Of a DNA stretch of 64,000 bases, positions 46,268-58,827 are shown one piece after another (within the stretch, counting starts at the first letter, position 1; every line of letters starts with the position of its first letter). The DNA lies in NCBI GenBank assembly GCA_029948255.1, contig JALIZF010001255.1, positions 147,748 to 211,747 on the forward strand, read 5' to 3'. Made by a program: the position numbers and the translations under genes. A model generated the notes under the pieces. That model saw only the letters and a list, made by a program, of their open reading frames with translations. It ran no database searches and was not told the DNA's origin. Source of the DNA: Telmatactis stephensoni. Taxonomy: Eukaryota; Cnidaria; Anthozoa; Actiniaria; Isophelliidae.

Positions 46268-47116
46268 CTTTAAGGTTGGTGCCTACTATTGTCCGCGCGC
46301 ACTGCTTTCTGCGCATGCAAAAACACTGAATTTTTGTCGGTAAAGCAATCGTAAAAGCAAGGCCTTTTTATGACTTTTTGAAGAAATAAACTTACAGAAT
46401 TAGAGAAAAACTATTTAGCCTCTCCTGTATTTGAATGAAATTCACAGTTGATAAATATAACCTGAGTTACAACGCCTTTTTTGACTACCATTTCTACAGA
46501 AACGATCTGTTTTCGCCGCCATCTTGAAAATTTCCCACAATGCATTGTAATTCGCTCTACTTTCCAGGGAGGGCTAGGGAATTTTTGATCATTTTCGCGA
46601 ATTCTGATCAGTTTTCGCGCGTTTATCGGCAAATAACTTTCTAAATCGCACGGATACCCCTATTTTTTATTTCTGTAAATTGTAAAGTGGAGATTAACCT
46701 ACTATTTTAAAATACTTTTATGAATTTAAAATTGAAACTTGATTGCAAAAATTGGACTTTTCATTTGGCGGTCATGAACCAAAACAGGTCTAAAACTAGT
46801 AAAAAGTCATTGAAAAAAAAATGTTATTCTGGTTTTTCATATTTCGTATGGCATTGAAAAGTAAGAGAATTGTGTTGTGAACGTTTTAGTAAAAAAAGTT
46901 GGACATTTTTTCAAAATATGGGGTATCTATGATTTTTTCTTTGGGCCTCTAGAATAGGCAGATTTTGCAACATTTGATGGCGTGTAACTCATTAATATGC
47001 ACGGTGACCCCCAATTTTTTCCTTGGATTCTAGCTCCCTATGATGGGTTCTTTGATACCCATGTGGTTTTTGGCCAAAAAAATTACCTTCCCATTAGTAG
47101 GCACCAACCTTAAAGC
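46268..47116. mobile_element. TTAA-flanked inverted-repeat element, about 850 bp
   Basis: GGTTGGTGCCTACTA at the left and TAGTAGGCACCAACC at the right are perfect inverted repeats, each bordered on the outside by TTAA (CTTTAA / TTAAAG). TTAA is the target duplication of piggyBac-type transposases, so this may be a non-autonomous relative. No transposase reading frame is present. Confidence 0.7.
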
Positions 47117-47795
47117 TCTAAAGCACGTACATCCCATTAAAGAGTATAGTGAAAAATAGTTTCATATTTTCTCATATTTTCAAAGACGTGAAAGTTTTAC
47201 ATCTCAAATTACAAATGAAATTACATCAGTGCTAATTCTTTAGTTTTATCCCTTCGTTAAGATCTGCATACATTAACTTTCTCATTCTTCATATGTATCA
47301 CTTTACCAACAAATTGTCTATCGAATCAACTACAGTCGTACTGTATAACCAGGGTACTCAAGGGCTATTTCGTGAATCGTTATCGTTATCGTGAAGCGTG
47401 ATTGCTCCAAAATTAGCTGCGTGATCCGTGAATAGACCCATGCGGGAGGCGATTTTCCACAAACTTCGTATAGTAACCAGTTCCTCGGCTGCTCAGGATA
47501 CTTAAATCCGTGAGTCTTTTCGTTGTAGTGGGAAAATACGATTGTTATTTACCACAATGAGCCACGTTTTTATTCTATTTATCTAAGCAAGCCGTCCATA
47601 GCTGTCCATCAAATACCGACAATTTACTGACAAGCATTTCCAAACTGTAGATCTCTCAAAATGTAAAGGTTTATAGCTAAGTTTAAAGCTGTGAAAGGTC
47701 ATTTAACTTTTACATTGATACAAAAGATGTAAAATATCGTGATAATGTTTGACAATGTTACTTCCTGGTCTCATGATCACAGTTCTTGTTAACGA
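47117..47795. other. Gene-free stretch, probably including the pentraxin-gene 3' UTR
   Basis: AT-rich; minus-strand poly(A)-type signals (TTTATT on +) occur near 47575. Nothing else recognisable. Confidence 0.35.
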
Positions 47796-50659
47796 CTATG
47801 TTGCTTTACAGACAGAAGGATCAATTAGTTTTGCAGCTCCGTGATATTTTGTTTTAGGCGGTCTAAAATCTTTCCATGCAACAGCTGTACCAACCTCGTT
47901 ACCGCAGCTGCGCACTAGCTTGGTAATGGAGTCTTTAGGCAAAACTATGTCCCACACGTTAACGCGTGAAATCCAGCCATGAAGAGCATCACCTGATTTG
48001 AATCCACCGCCATAACTATCTTGGTCGTTTCCAAGTACAAACTTTCCTGAGGGCTGCACTACTAATTTCGTGAAATATCCTGACGAGGAATGGACTAGTT
48101 TGCCATCGATATAGATGTTGATATTGCCCTGGAGGCTTTCAAATGTGACAATCACGTGATGCCACTTGCCATCAGCAGATATACTGGGGAAATCAGTGAA
48201 TTGTCTGAAATAAAAAATAAATAAAATAAAATGCTTTATTTGTTTAAGCAGGCTTGGCTAACTGGCAGCCATTCGGCTCATGATGTGGGCCTGCTGTCAC
48301 TCACACACATCACCACTTCATTCAAGTATTCTACCACACGACACTCAACTCACATGTTGATTTTCATTTGAGGGAGGAAAAACCGGAGAACCCGGAGAAA
48401 TAGAAAAACCCTCGCGGCTAAGGGAGTAGAACACAGCATCAAACAAACTCAAATTCACAATCCGGTCACAGCGGGGCTCGAACCAGGCGAACCCTAGACC
48501 GCTAGACCTACAGTGGTGAGAAATGACGACGCAGTTAACAGCGTACGCACCCATGCCACCCATAGAAATACAACAACAGAACAGGATAAAAAGTGAAAAA
48601 ATAGAACAATAGAACAGGATAAAAAGTGCTTACTATGAAAAAGAGGGCATTATGTACAATTTATAGTACTTTAACTCTATATCTATCTCAATTTAATGTT
48701 TCTAATATTGCTTGCATTTTACATTTTTTAACCCTTTCGATTCTTTCGTTACATTACACAGTGCACTGTCGTATTTTCGCCTGTCGTTTTTGCTTGTTCA
48801 TTCTTGCATTTTTTGCGTCCTTTGTACAATTCTTTCTTACAATATATTTAACATAAAACTCAAAATCATACTTACTTTTGTTTAGTCTTGATCCAAATGC
48901 GAAGTGTTCCGGAACGTTGGTGAATAAATATTTCATTTGTTGATGTTGGAGTTGCGTAAGATATAAACGTATGGTCTCCATTTGCGGCGATTTTCACGGT
49001 AAAACTGAGGGTGAAGTTCGAGAGCTGAGGCATTTTCTGTAAGACCACATAGTCTTTATCCGTTCTCTTGGGAAACTTGATATCGAAGTTTGAACTGGGA
49101 TCTAAGAAGTTATGAAGGATCAGAAAAGTGAGACAGCGTGCTACATAAAAGTCAATATGAATAGCAATAATTATTTTGCAGACAAAGGTATATTCATTTA
49201 ACCTAACAGTTGGAAATTGCAATTGCTAACAAATTTTGACAAATATTTGACTGCTGGAAATGTAGTCTGCCAATATTCTGCACATCCCCCCGAACGGTTT
49301 TTCCCCCAGAAATTTCGGAAAATGTACTTTCTAAAGTGAACATTTCTGATTCGAAGTTGTAACTATTTTCCCGCAATTCAGTTTCATTTCTGCCATGGGA
49401 TTTAATAAAGTTATTATTATTATTAATTATGAAGGCTGATTTAGAAAGAAAGCAATAAATCCTTGACTAGATTTAACATGCACCAAAACAAGGCCTACTA
49501 AGCATCCAGTCAAAAATACATACAAATCTCTTTAGGTTTGATTGCACATAACTTCTATGGTATTCAACCAAGAGGGCATGGATGACTGAAATATTGCTCA
49601 TGAAGTACCTTCTCACGTAGCATTAAGTATTTCTTGCAAAAAGCTCTCATTTCTTCTACTTAATTGCAAAACAAAAACAACAACAACAACAAAAATAAAC
49701 AAACAAAAACAAAACGAAACCAAAAAAAACCCGAATTATGAAAGTGGTGAATAAAGTCCAACTAGCTATCTCCAATGACCCGAGCTGCATTTTCCTCCCC
49801 CTCCATCATTAAACCGATCCATATTCGTTACCTGTTTCTAAACTGTCACAGTTCTGTCCTGCGAAACCTGGCTTACACAAACACCTGTATGTTATCAATG
49901 GATCACTCAATTCTTGTTGGCATGTCCCACCATTTTCACATGGGCTTGCTACACATGGAGACTACAAAATAAACAAATAAAGGATAAGGAAAATAGTGTT
50001 GCACTCTTCATGGTCGGGAGAGTACGAGGACGACACACTTTCTATACTCTCCTTCCATCAATGCACCGTCTAGTCCAGATAATGTACTGGCCCCTCCTTC
50101 AGGAGACAGGAACTACCTCGCCCCCGCCCCATCCCCCCCAAAAATAGCTGAGCGGCGAAGGAGGGACCAGTATCTGGACTCAAAGGCGAATATTGGCCTT
50201 AATGACGTTATCCGCCCTGCGCGCCCCTCTAAAACGGACAAAAGTTCGATACAAGTGTGTCTGTATTAGTGCAGCGCTGTGCATCCTTACTCCAAGCCAT
50301 CTATGCAAATCTTTACAACGAGTACACGATTGTCCTCCAAATCATAATGAAATTAGCAAGGCGTTCCTACCGATGGTGACGTCACAGCAAGGGGCTATAT
50401 ACATGGGTAATGCTATGTCAAAATTATATGCGGACTTGTCTTACTTTGATTGGTCCATAATAATAGAAATCCTGAAGAGGAGCCAGGTCACCAGGTTGCG
50501 TCTCTTTAGTTTGGTCACTCAGCTGACACACAGGAAGCCCGCCATCGTTGTTTTTGTAGTTGAATGATAAACACTGCTGGTGCTGGTAGCAGTGTACCAG
50601 GCAGTCTAGGTCGCTGGTGACCGTGGGGGAGTGGATCACATGACTTAATAAGGCTCCAG
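47796..50659 (-). CDS. PAN-EGF-pentraxin secreted protein, first exon not found
   Basis: Four minus-strand exons: 50445-50659, 49832-49961, 48876-49101 and 47796-48204 (about 326 residues plus a missing start). All junctions are GT-AG with matching phases 1-0-1-2. Exon A is a PAN/apple domain (CLVHCYQHQQCLSFNYKN, VCQLSDQTK). Exon B is one EGF-like domain (CVASPCENGGTCQQ...CLCKPGFAGQNC). The last two exons form a pentraxin domain: FKFPKRTDKDYVVL, LSNFTLSFTVKI, then the calcium-site-like DQDSYGGGFKSGDALHGWIS and VNVWD. The family signature HxCxSW is degraded to HVIVTF, so the usual Cys is absent. A signal-peptide exon ending in one base of a split codon must lie upstream beyond 50660. Likely a secreted recognition protein; ligand unknown. 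Intron 3 contains a SINE piece. Confidence 0.82.
48343..48545 (-). mobile_element. SINE copy, reverse orientation
   Basis: GAGGGAGGAAAAACCGGAGA, GAAAAACCCTCG and GGGGCTCGAACCAGG (B-box complement) appear in the order expected of the reversed SINE. Lies between the two pentraxin-domain exons. Confidence 0.65.
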
Positions 50660-53600
50660 CTAAGTATAAAATACATGTAATAATAATAAATGTCTAATAA
50701 ATAAATGTAATGACCGACTTTATATCAAGAAATTGAGAAATAGGGAATGATTTTGAAACCATAATTTTACGTGTTGTTAGTGTTACTGGTTGTTTGAAAA
50801 CTACAATCGTAGACATAATGGGACAAACATCTTTTTCAAATCTTGTTCTTGAATATCCCATGCTCATTAAGTATTGTGGTAGCGGTTACTGGGGCACAAC
50901 ATTAATTGAGAGGGGAGAGAGAAGGTCAATACGTTTTGCGCGCGCTCTAAAAACCACCGTTGAGTTATTGTGTCCCAAACAAATATGTCTTTGATTGTAG
51001 CTAGCCGCGCGCTTGATGCGAGCGTGAAGCGTGGCCGGACCATCGTGTAGCATATAAACACGGCGGGAGATTTGCGGGTTTTTTAACTTGCAGTGATGAT
51101 AGTACAGTCCGGCCGAAGACAACATGTACAAGCCAACGTCATTAAGACACCATTCAAATTATTTGATGAGATTTATTGATATGAATACGCACGATTGATT
51201 CGAAATCACTCTTAAAAGTAGCTTGTAACTGTGTTGGTCAGATTCTTTGCCTTGGTGTATGTCAGTAGTTTATTATCACGTATGTAGTCACTCGTCTCGA
51301 GCTCGGCGAAATCAATAGATATTTTCAAAAAACTGATATCAATTAATCATCTTTGTGCATTGTTGCCAAGGTAACGATCAAACTAAAAGAGATACCAATC
51401 AAAACGCTAATCTATACCTGATAATTGGTACAAAAGCTGTTTAATTTGAACAGCTTAGGATAAACTATTAATCTTATCTTTTCGTGCAGGAATGTAAAAT
51501 GGATGTTTCGTCAACCACAAAAAAGCTGCGTTGAGACACCTTAAAAATTGCTTCATCGTTTCTCTAATTTTCACAACGACTATGTACTAAAGCAAACATT
51601 TTTGTGATTTTTAATCAATTGTTAACAAGCTAAGATGTGAATTCAGTTACATATACTTTATAGACAAAAGAGAAATGCTGTTTTTTTATGTAGGTTTTTC
51701 ATGGTCTTGATGAAATGTGGCGATCGAGTTCAGTTCATTATTCAAACAAAGTAGAGTCACTGTTAGTGGCTCATTCAAGCAAAGACTGTAAACTGCACCA
51801 ATCAAGCCATGACTGCCTGCTGTTTTGTATCTATATCTTTCTAATGATAAATAAAACATCGTTAACTTGCATAATCGGTAGTAGTAATAACTAATAATGT
51901 TTCTTCGTTTTTAACAGCCAACGTAATTGAATGGCAAATCAACCATGCGACCAGTGAAAGTCAATTCAAGACCATCATACAAGATACAGAGATAACAAGT
52001 CAAAAGAGAGCCAAAGCAAAGAAAAGCTTGTTCTTGATCAAACTTCTATGAACCGCGTCGAACGACTACGTCGTCACGAGTCTTGCACATCAGCAGAAAC
52101 TTGAGAGTGAGTCTCAATGCAAAAAGGATGGTATACAAAAATAACAGGATATGTAACGCTATACTGCATAAACTGGGCGGGTGAAAGTAAGGAAACTGGT
52201 AGAAAAAGTGGTAAACCAGACTGTCGGATCTGGTAGAAGTCATTCTGGAAATCTTGCTCGATGAGATATCGAGAACTGAACAGATGTTTGGTGCTTTCAA
52301 ACGGAAGCTAGCGAGTGAACATGTTTGGTCGAATGACCTCAACTAGTAGTGGTGTTCTATTAATTCATCGTTTTAAATGAAATCTTATTGTTATCTCTCC
52401 TTTCAAACAAAACTTCAATTTCTGGATTTGATTGTACCTCTTTAATTTAACTTTGTATTTGTCCATCTTTAACAATGTTTTTGTCGCATTCTGGTCTCAC
52501 AAGTTACAAAGCAGGGCGCGTCATCGAATGGACTAGTATTGTTTTAAGACTGATAAGGAAAACTATGTCAGAGGAAGTGAAGAAAATTCAAGAAAATTCA
52601 ACATTTGAATTTTTAGATCACGTATGCCCTTTGTTGTAAGGAAAAGGTCGAAGGCATTCATACAGAAATGACACGCACATGGTGAATGGCAGTCATTCCA
52701 AAAACCTGCAAAGATTAGCCTTAAGATTATTTCCTAATAGGTGCTATTTATAATAATTATAAATTAAGCTGGATGAAGCATAAATCATATACCTTAAAAT
52801 TTTGAGAGCAAATTAACAGTTTTTTGGCGTCAACAACAAATTTCGATCCCGTTAAGCCGCAAATATGCCTCCATTTTTCAAAAAGGAAGCTTCTTCAGAT
52901 CAGTCCGAGAGCATGTAACAAAAGTTTATCACTTGAGTTAGTTTAAGATATCTTTAAAATGTCCATAACAAGAAAATTAAAGCCAATGGAATTTTGGATC
53001 AGTACTTAAAATCATTTCCTAGCAAGTACTGGAGTCTCTCTATAGCTGCTATTAGTTATGGCAAGTCAAATAAATGATCCATATTTCTATAAATTTTTGG
53101 CGCGTTTGCCCCAATTAAAAATGGCGGATCGACGAAATCGTGAGGTGGCTTATTGCAAACAGTGCAACTAAGTCGGAGTGTTTTTATTGTACGCCGAAAT
53201 TAATTTTTAACGACAAATGAAATACATGTAAAGAAGAAGAAACTATATGTAGAAAACGTTTGCATGAAAGAAGCCAAACATTTCGTGCAGTAGAAGGCTT
53301 ACTGGTACACTAGCGATGTCACAGTTTTTGATCAATGAGTGACAGAAAAAGTGACAGTTTTGCCGGACAAATTACTTTAAAATCATCTTGCTGAAAACTC
53401 GCACAGATTTTGAGAACAGTTGGCTGCGAATAGAAGCTAAAAGTTAGATGTTTTCTTTTCCAAAAATCTCCTCGCTTGAAATTGGAATAATATGGCTGTT
53501 ATTCAACTACATATTTTCTGTAACTAATTTTCAAAACAACAGCAACAACAATACGAGATTTTAGGTTTTTAAAGTCATAAACTGGATATTTTTACATAAT

Positions 53601-54460
53601 GTAATTAAGCTAGTGTATGTTTATCTGTGACATGATTTTAATGATAAAAATAAGGCCGGAGACATTTGCTAAAGTATCTCGACAGGTGTTGCAGCTATAT
53701 GCAGTGAAACGGCAGTAAAATTCATTCAATAATAAGCACTTTATTTTATAAAATAATAGTAATAATGGAAACTTTATTAATAATAATAATAATAATAATA
53801 ATATGGCACAATTGGAACATCAAATATATCCAAAATAATTAATTGCAGAGACAGAGTGTCCTACATTAGTTCACAAATGCTGAAGACAGTGCTCTTTGAG
53901 AGCGAGAGTATTGTAAGAAAGGTGTTATCTGGGCTGATCCAAAGTGAATGAACTTTCTCTTTCTGAATGAATTCACTTAATGAGAATATTGTTTTTTACA
54001 AGTTGTTATTTGTTGAGACTAGCAAGTGTTTTGATAGTTTCACCCTCGTCCAAGTGAGGGAGAAATGGCCTCTAGAAAGGCTTATTTAACTACATAATAA
54101 ATTTAATTTTTAAAGAGAAAACCTGGATCACAAATGTGGTTTTCACTCGGCTATGCCTCCTGCCACTCTTACGTAATCGTTCTTTATATTTTCTCTCGTG
54201 CGTCTATAACGCCATGGGTGCGCGGCTTTCTGTTGTCTAATTGATAAATAGTATAGGAAAATTAATTGCTAAGCTACGCTTTCACAGTTTATGTTTGCTT
54301 TCAAACTCTTATTTTAATACTTTTATATTGAGAACTCATCATTTGAAAAGCTCTATTGATACTAATGGACAACATGCAGTTCATTTTCCGGCTTTCTGGT
54401 TCATCTGAGAGGATGTAATAATGTTTTTTTCTTCTCTGCTTGAGTAGATTTCGATGACTG

Positions 54461-54795
54461 TGAAAACGGCACCGCACGGTCACGGCACGGTTACAACAGG
54501 AATTTCGAATGTTTTGATAGACAACACGGCACTGAAACGGTTACGGCACGGCGCGGTCATTTTCACACTGTTCTAGATTGAGTACGGAATTCGTAATTTT
54601 TAAAACGAAAATGTTCAAATGCCTTTGAAAATTCCTCCAGAATATAACGAACGAGTATTCTCACTAGGACAGATTTCGTATGAGTGTGAAACGGACCGCG
54701 CGCCGTGCCGTGACCGTGTCAGTGCCTTGTTGTCTAAAACGTTCGAAATTCCTGCCGTAACTGTGCCGTGACCGGGTGATGCCGTTTCAGTCATA
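54461..54795. mobile_element. Two R1 MITE copies in inverted orientation
   Basis: At 54461-54575 the sequence reads GTGAAAACGGCACCGCACGG onward; at 54662-54795 the inverse family orientation begins TTTCGTATGAGTGTGAAACG and contains GCCGTGACCGTGTCAGTGCC. About 85 bp of unique DNA separates them, so the pair can fold back on itself. Confidence 0.7.
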
Positions 54796-55534
54796 CGTCA
54801 TAACCCATCCAATTAACGAGACTTTACGAGTGTTATCAATACATTCCCAAGCAATTTTTAATCAGTTAATGGATATTCGTAGCAACAAATGAAATAACGA
54901 AAATTTTAACTTATTTAATAGTCATGGTTTGTATAGTGAACACAATTGGCCGCTGTGTAATCAACGAATTCACTTTGCACTTATGTCAATTCCAACTGTC
55001 AATTTTATACGTTTACAAAATGAAAAATTAATCCATTTTACTGGATTCTGAAACCTTTGAAATCTTGATGTCAGCAATACTGTTCAACACAGGCAATATA
55101 AGTACTTTTTCCATTTTTGAAAATAGAGCACATCTTGGATAACTACTGATTTTTTTTTATCACGCAGTGAATTAAAATTGAATTAAAAATTCTAATTATG
55201 ATTTCAATATTAATTTGAGTTTGCTTATTTCAAGCTGCCGTTCCCACTCCTTCTCGGCTTTCTAACTCAAGTCAGTTTACTTTCAAACTGTGACGATAAA
55301 TTTATAACAAATCAAGCCCCTTCCTCATCTTTGAACATCACCATCATTAATTAACATCATCATCATCATTATCATCATCATCGTCGTCATAGTCAACTGC
55401 ATCATCAACACCACAACCGCATAATCAAGTCTTCTAGTATTACTACTATAATAATCAGATAGTGATTGTAAAATTAACTTGATAAGGCCTATCCCGAGTC
55501 CTTAAGTCGCCGTTCAGTTTTACTGCGACTTAAT

Positions 55535-55710
55535 GCAATTTAAGGCGTTATAAGGCGTTTTAAGAAAATGTGGAGATATTTTTGTCATTTTTAAGGCGTT
55601 TTTAGGCGTTTTAAGGCAACTTATTAGAAGAGTTAAATAACTTAAAGGCTACTTTGGTCTACATTGAGTATTTTAAGGCGTTTGAAGGCGTTTGAAGGCA
55701 ACTTATGGTC
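55535..55710 (+). repeat. Cluster of AAGGCGTTT motifs
   Basis: AAGGCGTT or AGGCGTTT occurs at least seven times in 175 bp in three groups, each group ending or continuing with AAGGCAACTTAT. Unit spacing is irregular, so this is not a simple tandem repeat. Confidence 0.6.
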
Positions 55711-55752
55711 CTGGAGTTGGCCTTTGATAAAGTTCACTGTCTACCACCTTAC

Positions 55753-55887
55753 CTTCAGGACTTCGTTCAAACATTTTAAACTTGAAATCTTCTTGGCTTG
55801 ATACACCATTACACCGATAGAGTACAACACAAACCACGATGACCATCGAGACCATGACTACTACTATTCCAAATAATACTTCATAAA
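55753..55887 (-). CDS. Transmembrane exon of an unidentified membrane protein
   Basis: Acceptor AACCAG precedes 55887 and donor GTAAGG follows 55753. The 135-bp exon is open in only one frame and begins and ends in phase 1, as extracellular-to-membrane exons of receptors often do. It encodes VYEVLFGIVVVMVSMVIVV, continuing CVVLYRC, a textbook single transmembrane helix, then a charged juxtamembrane part (SSQEDFKFKMFERSPE). It cannot be assigned to a family from this exon alone. The exon-like pieces at 58660-58827 and 59203-59380 on the same strand might belong to the same gene. Confidence 0.55.
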
Positions 55888-57300
55888 CTGGTTAAGCTCT
55901 CACATCTTGAAATTGATCTAAAACCAACACATAAACGAGTTGTATTTCACCTTATTGCAAATACGTAAACAGGATCATGAAGAAAATACACCACATCAAG
56001 TTTTCCTATTCACATATTTGGCCTTAGACAAAAGAGAAACGGCGATAACGTCCTAACCGTATTGTAAATAGAAATGACGCAAGTTTAATTTCAAACTTAT
56101 CCGGATTTATCGATGTGGTGGTAACTTTAGTTCGGTATAAGCACTTGCAGTGTAATTTAGAATTGAGTCCACGTTTCCAACAACCCTGATTTGTCTTACA
56201 ATCTTGGATCAACCAGCAAAAACTTCTTGATTCGATTATATTTAAAGCTAAGCGTAGATTTGAGAAAAGTACCTTTTGTTCGAGAGCCAGCTTGGAAGGA
56301 AATCTCATGCCAAATTTATCTTTGATGCTATAAACAACTGTTAATTCATGAATAATACATCTACTTGAGCAAGACATAGCGGAAAAACGGCTAAGCGACT
56401 GTTTAGTTCCGGCATAGTTTTTTCATAAACTGATAATGAAGCATGACAAACAGTAACTGCTACACTTCTACTGGCTTAAGTAAAAACGTTTTACAAAACC
56501 TTGTGACGTTACAGTAAAACTTCGCGGGGATATTTATTAAAACAATGATTTTTCTGCTGATCAAAATGTCACCTCTCTCAAAGTACAGGGCATTAATCTC
56601 AGAGACGCATGTACCAAATTTTGATATTATTTGATATTTTGTTCTTTGTGTCTAAAACGGCTTGTATGCAAAATATTGAGCTTTAAAAACCTATAGTGTC
56701 GTTATAATGAGAGGCTATTAAACGTTGACTAATGTCATTAAGAACAAGCACGCGGAAAAACGATATCGATAAATTTCATAACAATTGTAGAATTACAGGT
56801 GAATTTTATATCTTGTCACTGACGACGACGCACTCTATGCCGTGCCAAAATGTTGCAATTAAAGGGGAGTGTTTGTAATTCCAAAATTTGGAATTCCCAT
56901 AATTGCGTTTAAGACGAATGAAACATTGCGTCTACGTCTACAACGACTAATTGATGGCAGTAATTTTGTGATAAATTTTTTGAAGATCGTCAAAACCCTG
57001 TTTTTCAATTTCATTTTTCGTCGCTACATTTTTGGGGAGATTGTGCGAATGGCTTTCAAAGGTATTTTATCCTTGTGACAATCACAAACAAATGATGGAT
57101 GGATCTTGTTTTTTTTCTCACCTATGAGATAAATTTGAAAAAAATCTTCTAATGTTTATTGAGGTGCAGTTCTGTTGAGACTTATACCGGTTTTGTTACC
57201 ATATGTTTGATGAATGTCGGATGTGGATGTTGTATTATGAATTATGGTGTCATGCAAATACAGTATATGCTTTCAAGAAGCAACTATAGTTGCAAGGATA

Positions 57301-57350
57301 TAAAAAGAAGAAGAAGAAAAAGAAGAAGAAGAAGAAGAAGAAGAAGAAGA
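57301..57350 (+). repeat. (GAA)n microsatellite
   Basis: AAGAAG units over about 50 bp, all purine on the + strand. Confidence 0.95.
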
Positions 57351-57642
57351 AACTGAACAGGCGATGGAAATAAGAAGTGAAAATCGTAGATAGGAGAAAG
57401 GTAAACACTGACTCGACCTTAATTAACTTTTGTGGCAATGGATGAATACTGAATAACATTAAGTAGATAAAGAACAGAAGCAATATATTGACAATAGTAA
57501 ATTGTAAAGTAACTGACAACACTAAATAACGAAGGTGTGAAAATGGGATGGACGGAGATGAATGGATTTACAAATAAATATTCTACTTACTTTAACCTTG
57601 ACTTACTGTCATTGGTGACAAAATGGTTCTTCAAAGAATGGC

Positions 57643-57890
57643 TTAATGAATGAATGGATGAATGGATAGATGGACGAACGAACGAACGAATAAACGAATA
57701 AATGAATGAATGAATGTATAGATGAATGAATGAATGAATGAATGAAGCAATAGATAAATAAATGAATGGATGAATGAAGGAATGGATGAATAAATGAATG
57801 AATGAATGAATGAATGAATGAATGAATGAATGAATGAATGAATGAATGAATGAATGAATGAATGAATGAATGAATGAATGAATGAATGGA
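57643..57890 (+). repeat. (GAAT)n tetranucleotide array
   Basis: GAAT units, nearly pure over 57795-57890, with GGAT, AGAT and CGAA variants to the left. The minus-strand open frame of His-Ser-Phe-Ile units is an artefact. Confidence 0.95.
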
Positions 57891-58659
57891 AAGTATACCC
57901 CCTTGTTTTCCGCAATTAATTAATCTGTTTTACAATACTGCCGGTCTGTTATATTACTTTCTGGCACGACATCACCAGGCTTATCAACAGACTGTAAGCA
58001 AATTCTTGCCTCGACATGCACACAAACCTAAAGTTTTGTTTATCTGTTGAGGCTTTAATAAATAAAGCAATAAAAGATGTTATGATGAGCTTGAAAAACG
58101 TCCAGAAAACCGTGACGTTTTTGGAAAAAAAAGTTATATTTAGTATTTCAACATGCAAGTTTACTAAATGAGCATAAACGTTAGAAAACTGACGAAGGGT
58201 CTAGATGAAAAAGGCTTACAATAATTGGTAAAATATAATTAAAATAAAATTTCTCGTTTGACCCCTGTCGGTAATTAATATCGAGAATATCTTATTTACT
58301 TGAAGGAATTACGATTTCTATTTTCAAATGAAAGTATGTTTACGGAATTTAAAGAACAAAACAGGTTGAAATGCTGCATGACGAAGGCTTCTTTTGAAAC
58401 AATGTTTTGTTACATTTTAGTCCTATAAAATCCAAAGTGTTATTAGTAATAGCATTAAAAAGGCGAAGTGGTGCGAAACGGGATTTCTTAATTATTTTAA
58501 ATCGTGTTTTAAGCCATATTTAAGATTTCAACATTGTTTGAACGTATTGTTTTCAATAAATCGTGGACCCCCATTCGTTAATTTATATTGAAGAATATCG
58601 AATTTAGAAAAATAACTCGTTCATCTGACTGATTTAGGAAAAAAATTAAAGTTACTTAC

Positions 58660-58827
58660 TTCAAGTATTGGACATGACTCAGGTCTAGATATAGCAGCTG
58701 TGTCTAATTTGACACCTTTGAAGGATACCCAAGCGAATGATAAAAAAACTAAGCAAATATGATAATGAAATCGCTTAGTAGGAGTCCAGCATAGTAAAGA
58801 ACTCTTATCTATTCCTTTTTGCATCAA
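58660..58827 (-). CDS. Possible signal-peptide first exon
   Basis: From an ATG at 58827 the frame encodes a basic N-terminus, a hydrophobic run (YHICLVFLSFAWVSFKGV) and ISRPESCPILE, then meets a strong donor GTAAGT at 58659 in phase 0. Its phase does not fit the transmembrane exon at 55753 directly, so at least one further exon would be needed. Low confidence; no family recognised. Confidence 0.3.

Larger units (their letters stand above)
50660..55752. other. About 5 kb without a supported gene
   Basis: Should contain the missing first exon of the PAN-EGF-pentraxin gene, but no ATG plus signal sequence plus phase-1 donor could be supported. Holds an AAT microsatellite near 53780-53803, a pair of inverted R1 elements at 54.5-54.8 kb, an ATC-rich run near 55345-55400 and the AAGGCGTTT cluster at about 55535-55710. 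Confidence 0.4.
55888..58659. other. Stretch with microsatellites, no supported exon
   Basis: Includes a GAA array (57301-57350) and a long GAAT array (57643-57890). A 117-residue open frame at 56024-56377 (-) has several Cys but no usable splice boundaries, so it is not called. Confidence 0.4.

Noticed and set aside
52046..52342. 98-residue open frame with a hydrophobic run, considered as the missing signal exon of the PAN-EGF-pentraxin gene
   Set aside because: The hydrophobic stretch is far from the start codon and no phase-1 donor follows it.
56024..56377. 117-residue open frame with several cysteines (CKTNQGCWKRG)
   Set aside because: Looks slightly EGF-like but has no acceptor and donor pair that yields a sensible exon, and no recognised domain.
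57643..57915. 90-residue His-Ser-Phe-Ile repeat open frame
   Set aside because: Translation of the GAAT array.
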